Source of the DNA: Chthonomonas sp. UBA2387
GTDB taxonomy: Bacteria > Armatimonadota > Fimbriimonadia > Fimbriimonadales > Fimbriimonadaceae
Reading direction: 5' to 3'
DNA: 20,310 bases
Assembly: GCA_002343445.1 (NCBI GenBank)
Contig: DDSP01000077.1
Coordinates: 1 to 20,310, forward strand
Notes under the pieces: model-generated
The model's input: only the letters and a program-made list of their open reading frames with translations
Database searches by the model: none
What the model was told of the DNA's origin: nothing
Translations under genes and position numbers: made by a program
Shown: in pieces, positions 1 to 6,505 of the stretch
How positions within the stretch are numbered: position 1 is the stretch's first letter
Layout: the number at the start of each line of letters is the position of its first letter

Positions 1-2
1 TT

Positions 3-485
3 CGCTATACTGAACACCATGACAACCGGAGGAACCGGCGGGCAACCACCCGCTCCCGACGACGCGCCGGAGGGAGTTGGTCGGCGCAAGCCGCCCGTCA
101 GCGGCGGGCCGATACCGCCACCTTCACCTACTCCGACCCGATGTTCCTCACAGTTGTGGACGGGCCTAGCGGGAGGTTGGGTTCTGAGGTGGCGACCTTG
201 GACTCGGGCGGTCTGGTGGACCAGTTCGAGTACTGGCCCTACGGCGAACTCGTGGACGACGTTCCCGAAGGAGCTCCCGTGTTCCTTTGGGTGGGCGGCC
301 TCGGCTACCGGTTCGACACCGACGAGCGCAGATACGTTCGGCACCGGATGCTGCGGACGGATCCGGCGGATTATCAAGCTACAGTGATTGGGTCGAGACA
401 TTGCAGGCAATCTGGTTGTCCAGCAAGACGCTCTGAGATGTGCTGGCCGTGTTGCATGAATGCTTGGGCGAATGGGTCAATCTAG
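3..485 (+). pseudogene. C-terminal remnant of an RHS-repeat protein (RHS-associated core), cut by the window edge
   Basis: The reading frame is open from the first bases of the window to the TAG at 483-485, so the visible part is the end of a longer or broken gene. Around 120-360 the translation has the style of an RHS-associated core: a TFTYSDP strand, then GLVDQFEYWPYGE, then VGGLGYRFDTDERRYVRHRMLRTDP, which matches the usual pattern of Y-x-P-Y-G, a GLGY strand and an R-Y-V-R-x-R signature. The expected end of the core (GRWxxxDP) is missing. After about 360 the sequence becomes Cys- and Arg-rich with no recognisable fold, and the part before 120 is Arg-rich and unlike RHS repeats. RHS proteins form large secreted or surface beta-shells around a variable C-terminal domain. 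I read this as a decayed core fragment, but an intact larger gene starting outside the window cannot be excluded. Confidence 0.55.
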
Positions 486-981
486 CAGGTTCGCAACCGT
501 ATTTCTGGTCGGAGGCCTAGGCCTTGCTCTCGCTCAACTGAAGAGCTACCGCATTGTTTGTGGTCTAGCTGTTCCCAACGTGGTGGCCCGACACGAGATA
601 CTCGTATCTGAAGGGATTGATGCCGCTATGGTAGAGAGTCCGGGGGGAAAGCGCGTTGATCAATGGGTCGCGGTGGCGAGTCCGTACAATGCGAATTCTA
701 TAGAATACTATGTACTTCTTGGGACTGGAAGTTCTGGCCCGCCTTCTTTGTGGATCTCATTTGTAAACAGGCTCGATCGAGTGTATGTGTTTGTAGCCGA
801 AATTGCGCCGTCCCAAAAAAGCGACCAATTAGTTGACGCTGCCAAAGTGGCAGACGATTATGATGACAAAACCTGGTTGACTGTGCAGTGGTTCTTCATA
901 GGGGGACTGGCTGGAAGTATACTATTGTGGGTTCTGCAGACCGTCTCGTCTTTGATAAGGAGCAAGGGTCTTCGTCGCTGA
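460..981 (+). CDS. Unknown membrane protein with N- and C-terminal membrane segments
   Basis: This 173-aa protein matches no family I recognise. A hydrophobic stretch at about residues 10-27 looks like a signal anchor. About 110 residues of mixed polar sequence follow, and a second hydrophobic segment at about 144-163 (WFFIGGLAGSILLWVLQ) precedes a short basic tail (RSKGLRR). The likely topology is two membrane passes with an exported middle domain. It overlaps the end of the RHS remnant by 26 nt. An in-frame ATG at 472 would shorten the protein by four residues and reduce the overlap; neither start has a good ribosome binding site. The DNA is visibly more AT-rich than the rest of the window, suggesting recent acquisition. 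Its position just behind an RHS end is where immunity genes of polymorphic toxins sit, but no toxin domain is visible, so that role is only a possibility. Confidence 0.55.
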   Translation: MLGRMGQSSRFATVFLVGGLGLALAQLKSYRIVCGLAVPNVVARHEILVSEGIDAAMVESPGGKRVDQWVAVASPYNANSIEYYVLLGTGSSGPPSLWISFVNRLDRVYVFVAEIAPSQKSDQLVDAAKVADDYDDKTWLTVQWFFIGGLAGSILLWVLQTVSSLIRSKGLRR

Positions 982-1019
982 ATTGGAGTCGCTGATTGGA
1001 TTCGTAAAGGGGTCTCGGT

Positions 1020-1530
1020 GCGTAAGATGCAGTGCAGAAGGGCTTTTCCACACGAACGTGGTCGATGCCGAACAGACCAACCCTGTCCACCGAGTCGCCA
1101 TACGCCTCGCCCAGTATCCCGTGCATCGCCGCGTCCGCTTCCGCGACTTTCTTGGCCGTTTCGAAGTCGGCTCGCGAGAAGCTGTCCCGGCACGCGGGCG
1201 AGACGAACACGTCCCCTGGTCAGCAGCAGTTCGAACCCGCTCCGCCGCAGACGCCACGAATACTCAAGGTCGTCGCAACCCAGTTCGAGGTCCGGGTGAA
1301 AGCCGAAGGGGGCTCGTTCGGTATGGTTCGGTGGGGTTCGGCTGGTTTCGGTTTGATACACGTGGGGAGTCCGGGGCGGGCCGAGGGAACCGTTCGCGGC
1401 GGGCACCGACTGCCACACGCCTCGGGGCACGAACAGGCAGAACCCGACCAGCAGCTTGACCCTTTCGTTATTGCCGACGTTGAACCGGGCAACGCCTCGG
1501 CGGCGCGTCTCGGAGTCGAATACGGCTGGC
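1020..1530 (-). pseudogene. Broken family 2 glycosyltransferase, C-terminal part only
   Basis: The minus strand encodes a recognisable GT2 C-terminal region in two frames. From about 1485 to 1212 one frame reads FNVGNNERVKLLVGFCLFVPR, then GFHPDLELGCDDLEYSWRLRRSGFELLLTR, the typical acceptor-side motif of GT2 enzymes (acidic pair, E-Y-S-W-R-L-R-R-x-G). From about 1213 to 1025 it continues one frame over as DVFVSPACRDSF and a helical AEADAAMHGILGEAYG segment. Removing one base from the CCCC run at 1213-1216 would restore TRDVFVSPA. The N-terminal half with the nucleotide-sugar DxD site is absent. About 95-100 nt of extra sequence, including a 10-bp tandem repeat, interrupts the fold between WQSV and GFHPDL. 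The 3' end is lost near 1020, close to the end of the oppositely oriented membrane-protein gene. Both boundaries are approximate. Alternative long frames across 983-1547 on the plus strand lack protein-like sequence. Confidence 0.65.
1316..1355. repeat. Short tandem repeat, four copies of a 10-bp unit
   Basis: Four consecutive 10-bp units begin at 1316, 1326, 1336 and 1346. The first three start with GTTCGG and the fourth with TTTCGG, followed by four variable bases (consensus GTTCGGNNNG). The array lies inside the broken glycosyltransferase, exactly where that protein gains residues foreign to the GT2 fold, so it probably arose there by slippage or insertion. Ten is not a multiple of three, so changes in copy number would shift the frame. 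Confidence 0.7.
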
Positions 1531-1548
1531 GCATCCGCCGTTCCTAAG

Positions 1549-1580
1549 TCCCAGCCCTCACCCCTAGCCCCTCTCCCACC
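1549..1580. repeat. C-rich dispersed-repeat-like sequence
   Basis: This stretch is almost pure C and T in short direct steps (CCAGCCCTCACCCC, then TAGCCCCTCTCCC). Read on the other strand it is GGGAGAGGGGCTAGGGGTGAGGG. Sequences of this style are familiar as high-copy intergenic repeats in several GC-rich bacterial genomes. It lies at the truncated 5' end of the broken glycosyltransferase. Only one copy is seen in the window, so calling it a dispersed repeat rests on resemblance. Confidence 0.45.
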
Positions 1581-1628
1581 GACGATACGCCCTGGTAAGC
1601 GGAAGGTCTTCACGGTGGACGAGGGGAA

Positions 1629-1646
1629 TCCGGGCTCCCGCCCGGA
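1629..1646 (-). terminator. Hairpin downstream of the HAD phosphatase gene
   Basis: TCCGGG and CCCGGA form a perfect 6-bp GC-rich stem around a 6-nt loop, about 45 nt past the stop of the minus-strand phosphatase gene. No T-run follows, so it is at best a weak or Rho-assisted terminator. Confidence 0.3.
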
Positions 1647-1689
1647 GACCTGAAGCATGAACCGCGCGAGTGCAGGGGACTCTCGATCG

Positions 1690-2355
1690 TCATCCGTGCG
1701 CTAGCTCGCCTAGCGAGTGCTCGAACGGCTCCAACGAGGGCCAGATGGCGTCGGCGATGGCGAACTTCGGCGAGTAGTCGGGGTAGCCGTGCGGGATGGC
1801 CACGCACGTCATGCTCGCCGCTTTCGCAGCGATCGCGCCGGTCAGCGAGTCTTCGAACACCACGCAACGCTCGGGTTGCACGCCCATTCGCTCGGCGGCG
1901 GTGAGGAAGACGGCCGGGTGGGGTTTGCCGTACCGCTCGTCCATCCCGGAGGCCACGACGTCGAACGCGCCGCGCAGGTCCAGCCGGTCCAAGACGGCTT
2001 CGATGAGCAAGTGAGGCGAGGACGTGGCCAGGGCGACCTTCATGCCGCGCGCCTTGGCCAAGCGCACCGCCGCCGCCGCTCCCGGAATCTCGGCGGCCTC
2101 GCGCCGGACCCGCTCGGCAACGCGCCCGGTCAGGGTTTCGCCGACTTCGTCCACGCTAGGGCCTGGCCAGGGTCTTCGGTCGTAGTACAACCGCACCACA
2201 CGGTCGAGCCGCATCCCCATCGTCTTCTTGGTGTCTTCGATGGTGAGCGGGATGCCTAGTTCGCCGAAGAGTTCGATTTCGATCTGCCACCAAATGGGCT
2301 CGGAATCCACGAGCACCCCGTCCATGTCGAAGATCGCGGCGTCGAAGGGAGGCAT
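1690..2355 (-). CDS. hxpB: HAD-superfamily sugar-phosphate phosphatase (HxpB/YniC-like)
   Basis: This is a cytoplasmic haloacid-dehalogenase-type phosphatase of subfamily IA, expected to dephosphorylate hexose phosphates such as 2-deoxyglucose 6-phosphate. Counting from the ATG at 2355 the protein has 221 aa, the usual size. Motif I is FDMDGVLVDSE (nucleophile D10, acid D12), motif II the S/T in ALATSSP, motif III the Lys in YGKPHP and motif IV VVFEDSLTG. The cap region MGMRLDRVV...YYDRRPWPGPS is close to the matching segment of E. coli YniC/HxpB as I remember it, which favours that branch over beta-phosphoglucomutase. A start at 2388 would add 11 residues before the fold and leave 8 nt to the divergent gene. 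I prefer 2355 because a TACTCT hexamer lies 7 nt upstream of it. No operon partner lies downstream. Confidence 0.85.
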   Translation of the reverse strand: MPPFDAAIFDMDGVLVDSEPIWWQIEIELFGELGIPLTIEDTKKTMGMRLDRVVRLYYDRRPWPGPSVDEVGETLTGRVAERVRREAAEIPGAAAAVRLAKARGMKVALATSSPHLLIEAVLDRLDLRGAFDVVASGMDERYGKPHPAVFLTAAERMGVQPERCVVFEDSLTGAIAAKAASMTCVAIPHGYPDYSPKFAIADAIWPSLEPFEHSLGELAHG

Positions 2356-2362
2356 CGGGTGG

Positions 2363-2368
2363 AGAGTA
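2363..2368 (-). promoter_or_regulatory. Putative leaderless -10 element (TACTCT) of the HAD phosphatase gene
   Basis: TACTCT on the minus strand ends 7 nt before the ATG at 2355, so transcription would start at or next to the start codon. There is no Shine-Dalgarno sequence and no clear -35 hexamer. Confidence 0.4.
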
Positions 2369-2385
2369 CCGCCCCCGACTGGGCC

Positions 2386-2391
2386 CATAAT
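2386..2391 (+). promoter_or_regulatory. Putative leaderless -10 element (CATAAT) of the serine hydrolase gene
   Basis: CATAAT ends 5 nt before the ATG at 2397 in otherwise very GC-rich sequence. Its position fits a leaderless start. It is separated by 17 bp from the opposing TACTCT element of the divergent phosphatase gene. Confidence 0.45.
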
Positions 2392-2396
2392 GCGCC

Positions 2397-3320
2397 ATGT
2401 TGACCGTCTGGATGGCCGGAATGGCCCTCGTCACGCACACCATGAACCCCCTCGAACCCAAAGACGCCACGCTCACCCAGTGGGCCGAGTCGGCCGCGCA
2501 AGACGCCCTGACCGAATTCGGCGGCAAGGGCCTGACCCGCGATCTCTTTTCGATCACGATCATCGAACTCGACCCCGCAACGGGCACGATGAAGGCGGGC
2601 GACTACCGGGGCAACGACCCGTTCTATCCCGCCAGCGTGGTCAAGGCGTTTTTCATGGCTTACGGGCACAAGCTGATGCACGAGGGTTACAAGCCCTCCG
2701 ACGAGTTCAAGCGGGCGATGAACGACATGATCAAGGACTCCTCGAACGACGCCACGCACGCCATTCTCGACTACACCACGGGCACCACGGCCGGCCCCGA
2801 GCTTCCCGCCAAGGAGTTCGAGGCTTGGAAGGAGAAGCGGCAGGCCGTGAACAAGTGGCTCGCGGCGCTGGGCTACACGGGTGTGAACGCGTGCCAGAAG
2901 ACATGGTGCGAGGGGCCCTATGGCCGCGAGAGGCTGTTCCTTGGCCCCAACTACGAGAACCGCAACAGCCTCACCAGCGACGCCACCGCGCGACTTTTCG
3001 CCGAAATCGCCCTGGGCAAGTGCGTGTCGGCGGACAACTCGAGGGCCATGCTGGAGATTCTCCGCCGCAAGAACCCGGCCGACCACTCGGACGCGGACTT
3101 CCAAGCCAGAGCGTTCATCGGCAAGGCGCTTCCCAAGGGGGCGGAACTGTTCTCGAAGGCGGGCTACACGAGCACCAGCCGCCACGACACGGCCTACCTT
3201 CGGCTGCCGAAGGGCGAACACGTCGTCCTTTCGATCTACACGCACAACAACGCCGACAAGCCGGACATCATCCCGTTCATCGCGGGCAAGGTTCTGGCGC
3301 GGTACGGCTACGGTTCGTGA
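2397..3320 (+). CDS. Class A beta-lactamase-like serine hydrolase
   Basis: This 307-aa protein has the penicillin-binding/beta-lactamase fold signatures in order. S80-V-V-K83 (in FYPASVVKAF) is the SxxK nucleophile box. S115-S-N117 fills the SDN/SxN position. N188-x-N (ENRNSLTSDATARLF) resembles the segment after the omega loop. K254-A-G (FSKAGYTS) stands where KTG is expected. The N-terminus is hydrophobic (MLTVWMAGMALV) but lacks the usual basic residues, so it is a weak signal peptide or anchor. Proteins of this type may hydrolyse beta-lactams or act on peptidoglycan or peptide substrates; several replaced motif residues make a standard beta-lactamase less certain. The secreted hydrolase gene begins 12 nt downstream, but that gene appears to have its own promoter. 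The CATAAT hexamer 5 nt upstream supports this ATG over those at 2412 and 2442. Confidence 0.75.
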   Translation: MLTVWMAGMALVTHTMNPLEPKDATLTQWAESAAQDALTEFGGKGLTRDLFSITIIELDPATGTMKAGDYRGNDPFYPASVVKAFFMAYGHKLMHEGYKPSDEFKRAMNDMIKDSSNDATHAILDYTTGTTAGPELPAKEFEAWKEKRQAVNKWLAALGYTGVNACQKTWCEGPYGRERLFLGPNYENRNSLTSDATARLFAEIALGKCVSADNSRAMLEILRRKNPADHSDADFQARAFIGKALPKGAELFSKAGYTSTSRHDTAYLRLPKGEHVVLSIYTHNNADKPDIIPFIAGKVLARYGYGS

Positions 3321-3326
3321 TAGGAT
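3321..3326 (+). promoter_or_regulatory. Putative leaderless -10 element (TAGGAT)
   Basis: TAGGAT lies immediately after the stop of the serine hydrolase gene and ends 6 nt before the ATG at 3333. The spacing fits a leaderless transcript for the alpha/beta hydrolase gene. No Shine-Dalgarno sequence is present in the 12-nt gap. Confidence 0.4.
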
Positions 3327-3332
3327 AGGCGC

Positions 3333-4184
3333 ATGCTTCTCGCCGCCGGTCTTGCCCTATCGCTCGCCGTCGCCCTTCCCACGGGCAAGTCCATGGTGCC
3401 GATGACGTTCGGCGACACGACGTTGGAGGTCTACGCGTACAAGCCGCCGACGTTCAAGGGCGAGCGGCTGATCTTCGTGTTCCACGGCACGTTGCGCAAC
3501 GCGGACGAGTACCGCGACCACGCCGTGGCGATGGCCGACCGGTTCAATGCGATCGTGGTCTGCCCGAAGTTCGACGCCGAACGGTTCCCGAGCATCCGCT
3601 ACCAGCGGGGCGGCGTGGTCAAACCCGATGGGAGCGCGGCGAAGCCCGACGAGTGGACCTATGCCTACATCCCGCGCATCGCCGAGCAGATCCGCAAGAT
3701 GGAGCGCAACCCCGGGTTGCCGTACACGTGCATCGGGCACTCGGCGGGCGGCCAGTTCGTGGTGCGCATGGCTGCGTTCATGAACCCTGGCGCCGAGCGC
3801 TTGGTGGCGGCCAACCCCGGGTCGGCGCTCTTCCCGACCCGCGAGAAGCCGTTCGGCTACGGGTACGGCTCGCTGCCGGCGGAGCTTTCGAACGATGGGG
3901 TCATCAAGGCCTACTTGGCCCGGCCCCTGACCATCTACCTGGGCCTGCTCGACAACGCGCCGGACGAGTACTTCGACGACAGCGAGGAGGCGATGAAGCA
4001 GGGCGGCTCGCGCTTGGAGCGGGGCGTGAACGTGTTCAAATACGCGCGCGACTTGGCTCAGGCGCGGGGATGGGACTTCAACTGGCGCATCGAGTTCGCT
4101 CCGGGAGTCGAGCACGACCATGAGAAGATGTTCAACCACCCCGCGTGCGAGCGTGCCATGTTCGGCTTGGGCGGCCTACGCTGA
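3333..4184 (+). CDS. Secreted alpha/beta hydrolase (esterase-like)
   Basis: The 283-aa product starts with a short hydrophobic signal-like sequence (MLLAAGLALSLAVALP) and continues as an alpha/beta-hydrolase. FVFHGTLRN at about 48-56 supplies the oxyanion-hole HG motif. G135-H-S137-A-G is the nucleophile elbow with Ser137. Asp207 in LGLLDNAPDE and His261 or His263 in GVEHDHEKMF fit the acid and base of the triad. Its general build resembles poly(3-hydroxybutyrate) depolymerase or feruloyl-esterase-like proteins, but the substrate cannot be read from sequence. It probably acts outside the cytoplasm. The gene lies 12 nt behind the serine hydrolase gene and about 30 nt ahead of asd, all on the plus strand. 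The ATG at 3333 is supported by the signal peptide and by the upstream TAGGAT. Confidence 0.75.
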   Translation: MLLAAGLALSLAVALPTGKSMVPMTFGDTTLEVYAYKPPTFKGERLIFVFHGTLRNADEYRDHAVAMADRFNAIVVCPKFDAERFPSIRYQRGGVVKPDGSAAKPDEWTYAYIPRIAEQIRKMERNPGLPYTCIGHSAGGQFVVRMAAFMNPGAERLVAANPGSALFPTREKPFGYGYGSLPAELSNDGVIKAYLARPLTIYLGLLDNAPDEYFDDSEEAMKQGGSRLERGVNVFKYARDLAQARGWDFNWRIEFAPGVEHDHEKMFNHPACERAMFGLGGLR

Positions 4185-4213
4185 CGGGCCCGATTGGGGT
4201 AAGCATCGCACCT

Positions 4214-5224
4214 GTGTCTGAAGGTTTGAAAGTCGCCGTCGTCGGCGCGACCGGTGCGGTGGGTTCGGAGATTCTGCGTCTGCTGGGCGACCGCTGGTTC
4301 CCGGTTCGAGAAGTGGTTCCGCTGGCTTCCGCTCGGTCGGCGGGGAAGTCGGTCGTTGCCGTCGGCCGCGAGTGGACGGTTCAGCCGCTCGGCCCTTCGT
4401 GTTTCGATGGCGTGGATGTCGCGTTCTTTTCGGCAGGGGCTTCGCGGAGCAAGGAGTACGCGCCGTTGGCGGTCGAGGCGGGCGCCTTGGTGGTGGACAA
4501 TTCGAGCGCGTTCCGCATGGACCCCGACGTGCCGCTGATCGTGCCGGAGATCAACGCTCACGCCATGCTTCCGCACCACCGGATCATCGCGGTCCCGAAT
4601 TGCAGCGCGATCATCCTGCTGATGGCCGTTGCTCCGCTGCGCGCGTTGGGCCGGATTCGGCGTATTCTTGTCAGCACGTACCAGAGCGCGAGCGGTGCCG
4701 GGGCGGCTGCGATGGAAGAACTGCGGACGCAGGCCGAGGACGTTTTGGCTGGGCGTCCGGCGCAGCCGTGCGTTTTCGATCAGCCGATTGCGTTCAACTT
4801 GTTCAGCCACAACACTCCCATATCCGATGATGGCTTCAACGGGGAGGAGCGGAAGGTGATCGAGGAGTCGCAGAAGATTCTGGGCATGCCGGACCTGTGG
4901 GTAACGCCGACCTGCATTCGCGTGCCGGTGATGCGGGCGCATTCCGAATCCATCACGGTGGAGTTCGAGGGCGACGCGCCCAGCGAGGAATCGGTTCGGC
5001 GCGTCTTGGAGGGGGCTGCGGGTGTGCGGGTGGTTGACGACCGGGCCGCGAACCGGTTTCCGACGCCCCTGGAGGCTTCCGGGCAGGACGATGTGTTGGT
5101 AGGCCGCATCCGTCGCGACCCGTTCGATCCACGTTCGCTGTCGCTGTTCGCTTGCGGCGACCAGTTGCTCAAGGGCGCGGCGCTGAACGCGTTGCAGATC
5201 GCGGAAGCTCGTCTCTCGGGCTAG
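4214..5224 (+). CDS. asd: Aspartate-semialdehyde dehydrogenase
   Basis: The enzyme reduces aspartyl phosphate to aspartate semialdehyde with NADPH, the branch step to lysine/diaminopimelate, threonine and methionine. From the GTG at 4214 the protein has 336 aa, typical for the family. Visible are the Rossmann loop VVGATGAVG (residues 11-17 are GATGAVG), the SAGAS segment, the nucleophile Cys130 in VPNCSA, Gln157 in STYQSASGAG, and the catalytic His243 in RVPVMRAHSES. An open frame reaches back to an ATG at 4145, but those extra 23 residues lie inside the preceding gene and before the Rossmann fold, so I reject that start. A weak purine stretch (GGGGTAAG) precedes the GTG. The gene ends tail to tail with lspA, sharing the palindrome CTAG. 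Confidence 0.95.
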   Translation: MSEGLKVAVVGATGAVGSEILRLLGDRWFPVREVVPLASARSAGKSVVAVGREWTVQPLGPSCFDGVDVAFFSAGASRSKEYAPLAVEAGALVVDNSSAFRMDPDVPLIVPEINAHAMLPHHRIIAVPNCSAIILLMAVAPLRALGRIRRILVSTYQSASGAGAAAMEELRTQAEDVLAGRPAQPCVFDQPIAFNLFSHNTPISDDGFNGEERKVIEESQKILGMPDLWVTPTCIRVPVMRAHSESITVEFEGDAPSEESVRRVLEGAAGVRVVDDRAANRFPTPLEASGQDDVLVGRIRRDPFDPRSLSLFACGDQLLKGAALNALQIAEARLSG

Positions 5225-5736
5225 TTGCTCGCGGGGTCGGGCGCGGGTTCTTCGGCGGCCGGCTTCTCGGTTTCGGGGGCCTGGTGGTGGATGGCTTCGA
5301 AGCCCCAACGGATGACGAGCGAGATTGCGGCGACCGTGATGCACGAATCGGCGATGTTGAAAACGGGGAAGTTGATCAGCCGAAACCACAGCATATCGGT
5401 GACTTTCCCCAGCCAGACGCGGTCAATGAGGTTGCCGAATGCGCCGCTGGTGAGCAGACCGAGCGCTGCGTGGACATAGGGCGGTTCGTGGGTGGCTCGG
5501 CGACTGTAGAGGACGGCGCCGATGCAGATGGCGATGGCGATCGGGGCCGTGAGCACCCCCATGCCTTGGAACATGCCGAACGCCACGCCGCGATTGTAGG
5601 TGAGCGTGAACTCGAAGACCCCCGGCCACGGGTAAGGCATGGTCTGCCCTTCGTGAAACGCCGCGCGGACCCAAGCCTTGGAAACTTGATCGGCGATGAG
5701 CGTCAGGATGCACGTCGCCCAGAACGCCCAGCGCAC
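5221..5736 (-). CDS. lspA: Lipoprotein signal peptidase (signal peptidase II)
   Basis: This inner-membrane aspartyl protease removes signal peptides from diacylglyceryl-modified prolipoproteins. The 171-aa protein has four hydrophobic segments and the family motifs in order: AD16QVSKAWV, TYNRGVAFG, SGAFGNLIDR, KVTD114 and FNIAD130S, with D114 and D130 as the expected catalytic pair. A Pro/Glu/Ala-rich tail of about 20 residues follows the last membrane segment. Translation starts at a GTG directly after the TAG of the zinc-ribbon gene; a strong GGAGGG (5747-5752) lies 10 nt upstream inside that gene, so the two are co-transcribed and probably translationally coupled. A predicted lipoprotein is encoded about 770 nt upstream on the same strand. 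The end overlaps the asd stop by 4 nt. Confidence 0.95.
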   Translation of the reverse strand: MRWAFWATCILTLIADQVSKAWVRAAFHEGQTMPYPWPGVFEFTLTYNRGVAFGMFQGMGVLTAPIAIAICIGAVLYSRRATHEPPYVHAALGLLTSGAFGNLIDRVWLGKVTDMLWFRLINFPVFNIADSCITVAAISLVIRWGFEAIHHQAPETEKPAAEEPAPDPASN

Positions 5737-6450
5737 CTAGACCACGCCCTCCGGGGCATAGATGATGCGGTGGCAGCCTTGGCACACGACGACTTTGCCT
5801 TCCTGCGCGGCGGCCATGGTGCGTGCGGGGATTTGGACGCCGCAGCCGCAACGTCCCGCTTCGACGACCGACAGCCCGATGCCGTGGTTGGCCTTGCAGA
5901 TCGTTTCATATTTCTGGACCAAACTTGGATCGATCTGCGCTAGTAGCGTCGGCCGCATTTCAATGCGCTTCTGGTATTCGGCTTGGAGCTTCTCTCGGGC
6001 CGGTCCCTCTTTGGCGCGGTATTCGGCGAGTTGGGCTTCACGGCAGGCGATGGCGTCCTCGACCACTTTGGACGCCGCTTTGGCGGGCGGGACCTCTTCC
6101 ATCAGCTCGAGCAGGCGTTCGTCGGCCGCCTCGCGTTGCCGCTTCAGCGCCGCGATCTCCTTTTCGATGGCCGCGATTTCGCGGGGGTTGACGACCTTGC
6201 CCGAGTAGAGTTCGGCCTCGAACTTCTTGATCTTGGCCTCGGTGGCTTGGTTCTGGCTTTCCAACTCGCGCTGTTCGCCGGTGAGGCGGCTGGTTTTCTC
6301 CAGCGTCGCGGCGTGGTCGGTCCGGATCTTCTCGATCTGCTCCTGCAGGCGCCTGCCGCCGTCGAGCTGGCTCAGCCTCGCCCGAATCTCGCGAAGGGAA
6401 GCGTCCAGCGCGTGCACTTTGGCCAGCTTGCGCAATTCGGGGAGGGACAT
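5737..6450 (-). CDS. Coiled-coil protein with C-terminal zinc ribbon (DUF164/zf-RING_7 type)
   Basis: The protein has 237 aa from the ATG at 6450. Residues about 10-165 are a long charged coiled coil, with the family signature YSGKVVNPREIAAIEKEI in its middle. The C-terminus is a zinc ribbon with Cys201 and Cys203 (RCGCGVQIP) and Cys223 and Cys226 (VVCQGCHRIIY). The family is widespread and has been linked to nucleic-acid binding, but its role is unsettled. The first metal pair is C-x-C here rather than the more usual C-x-x-C. The longer start at 6492 would add a His/Pro/Arg-rich lead. I prefer 6450 because the family begins with this helix and a CATAAT hexamer lies 6 nt upstream. It is followed without a gap by lspA. 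Confidence 0.85.
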   Translation of the reverse strand: MSLPELRKLAKVHALDASLREIRARLSQLDGGRRLQEQIEKIRTDHAATLEKTSRLTGEQRELESQNQATEAKIKKFEAELYSGKVVNPREIAAIEKEIAALKRQREAADERLLELMEEVPPAKAASKVVEDAIACREAQLAEYRAKEGPAREKLQAEYQKRIEMRPTLLAQIDPSLVQKYETICKANHGIGLSVVEAGRCGCGVQIPARTMAAAQEGKVVVCQGCHRIIYAPEGVV

Positions 6451-6456
6451 AGGGAC

Positions 6457-6462
6457 ATTATG
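6457..6462 (-). promoter_or_regulatory. Putative leaderless -10 element (CATAAT) of the zinc-ribbon-lspA unit
   Basis: CATAAT on the minus strand ends 6 nt before the ATG at 6450, in the 55-nt gap after the lipoprotein gene. It suggests that the zinc-ribbon and lspA genes form their own transcription unit. Confidence 0.45.
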
Positions 6463-6505
6463 CCTGATTCTGGGCGGGTGGATGGCTTTCACCCTTGGAG
6501 AAATC

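Noticed and set aside
983..1547. Plus-strand open frames between the membrane protein and the HAD gene
   Set aside because: They are antisense to the GT2 remnant; their translations are Arg/Gly/Pro-rich without motifs.
4145..4213. Earlier ATG for asd
   Set aside because: It lies within the preceding gene and precedes the Rossmann fold by more than 30 residues, longer than the family norm.
4058..5389. Long minus-strand open frame (443 aa) opposite asd
   Set aside because: It lies antisense to the well-supported asd gene, is Arg/His-rich and shows no protein-like motifs; it results from high GC content.
6476..6494. GGGTG/CACCC hairpin after the lipoprotein gene
   Set aside because: Only a 5-bp stem with a 9-nt loop and no T-run; too weak to call a terminator.
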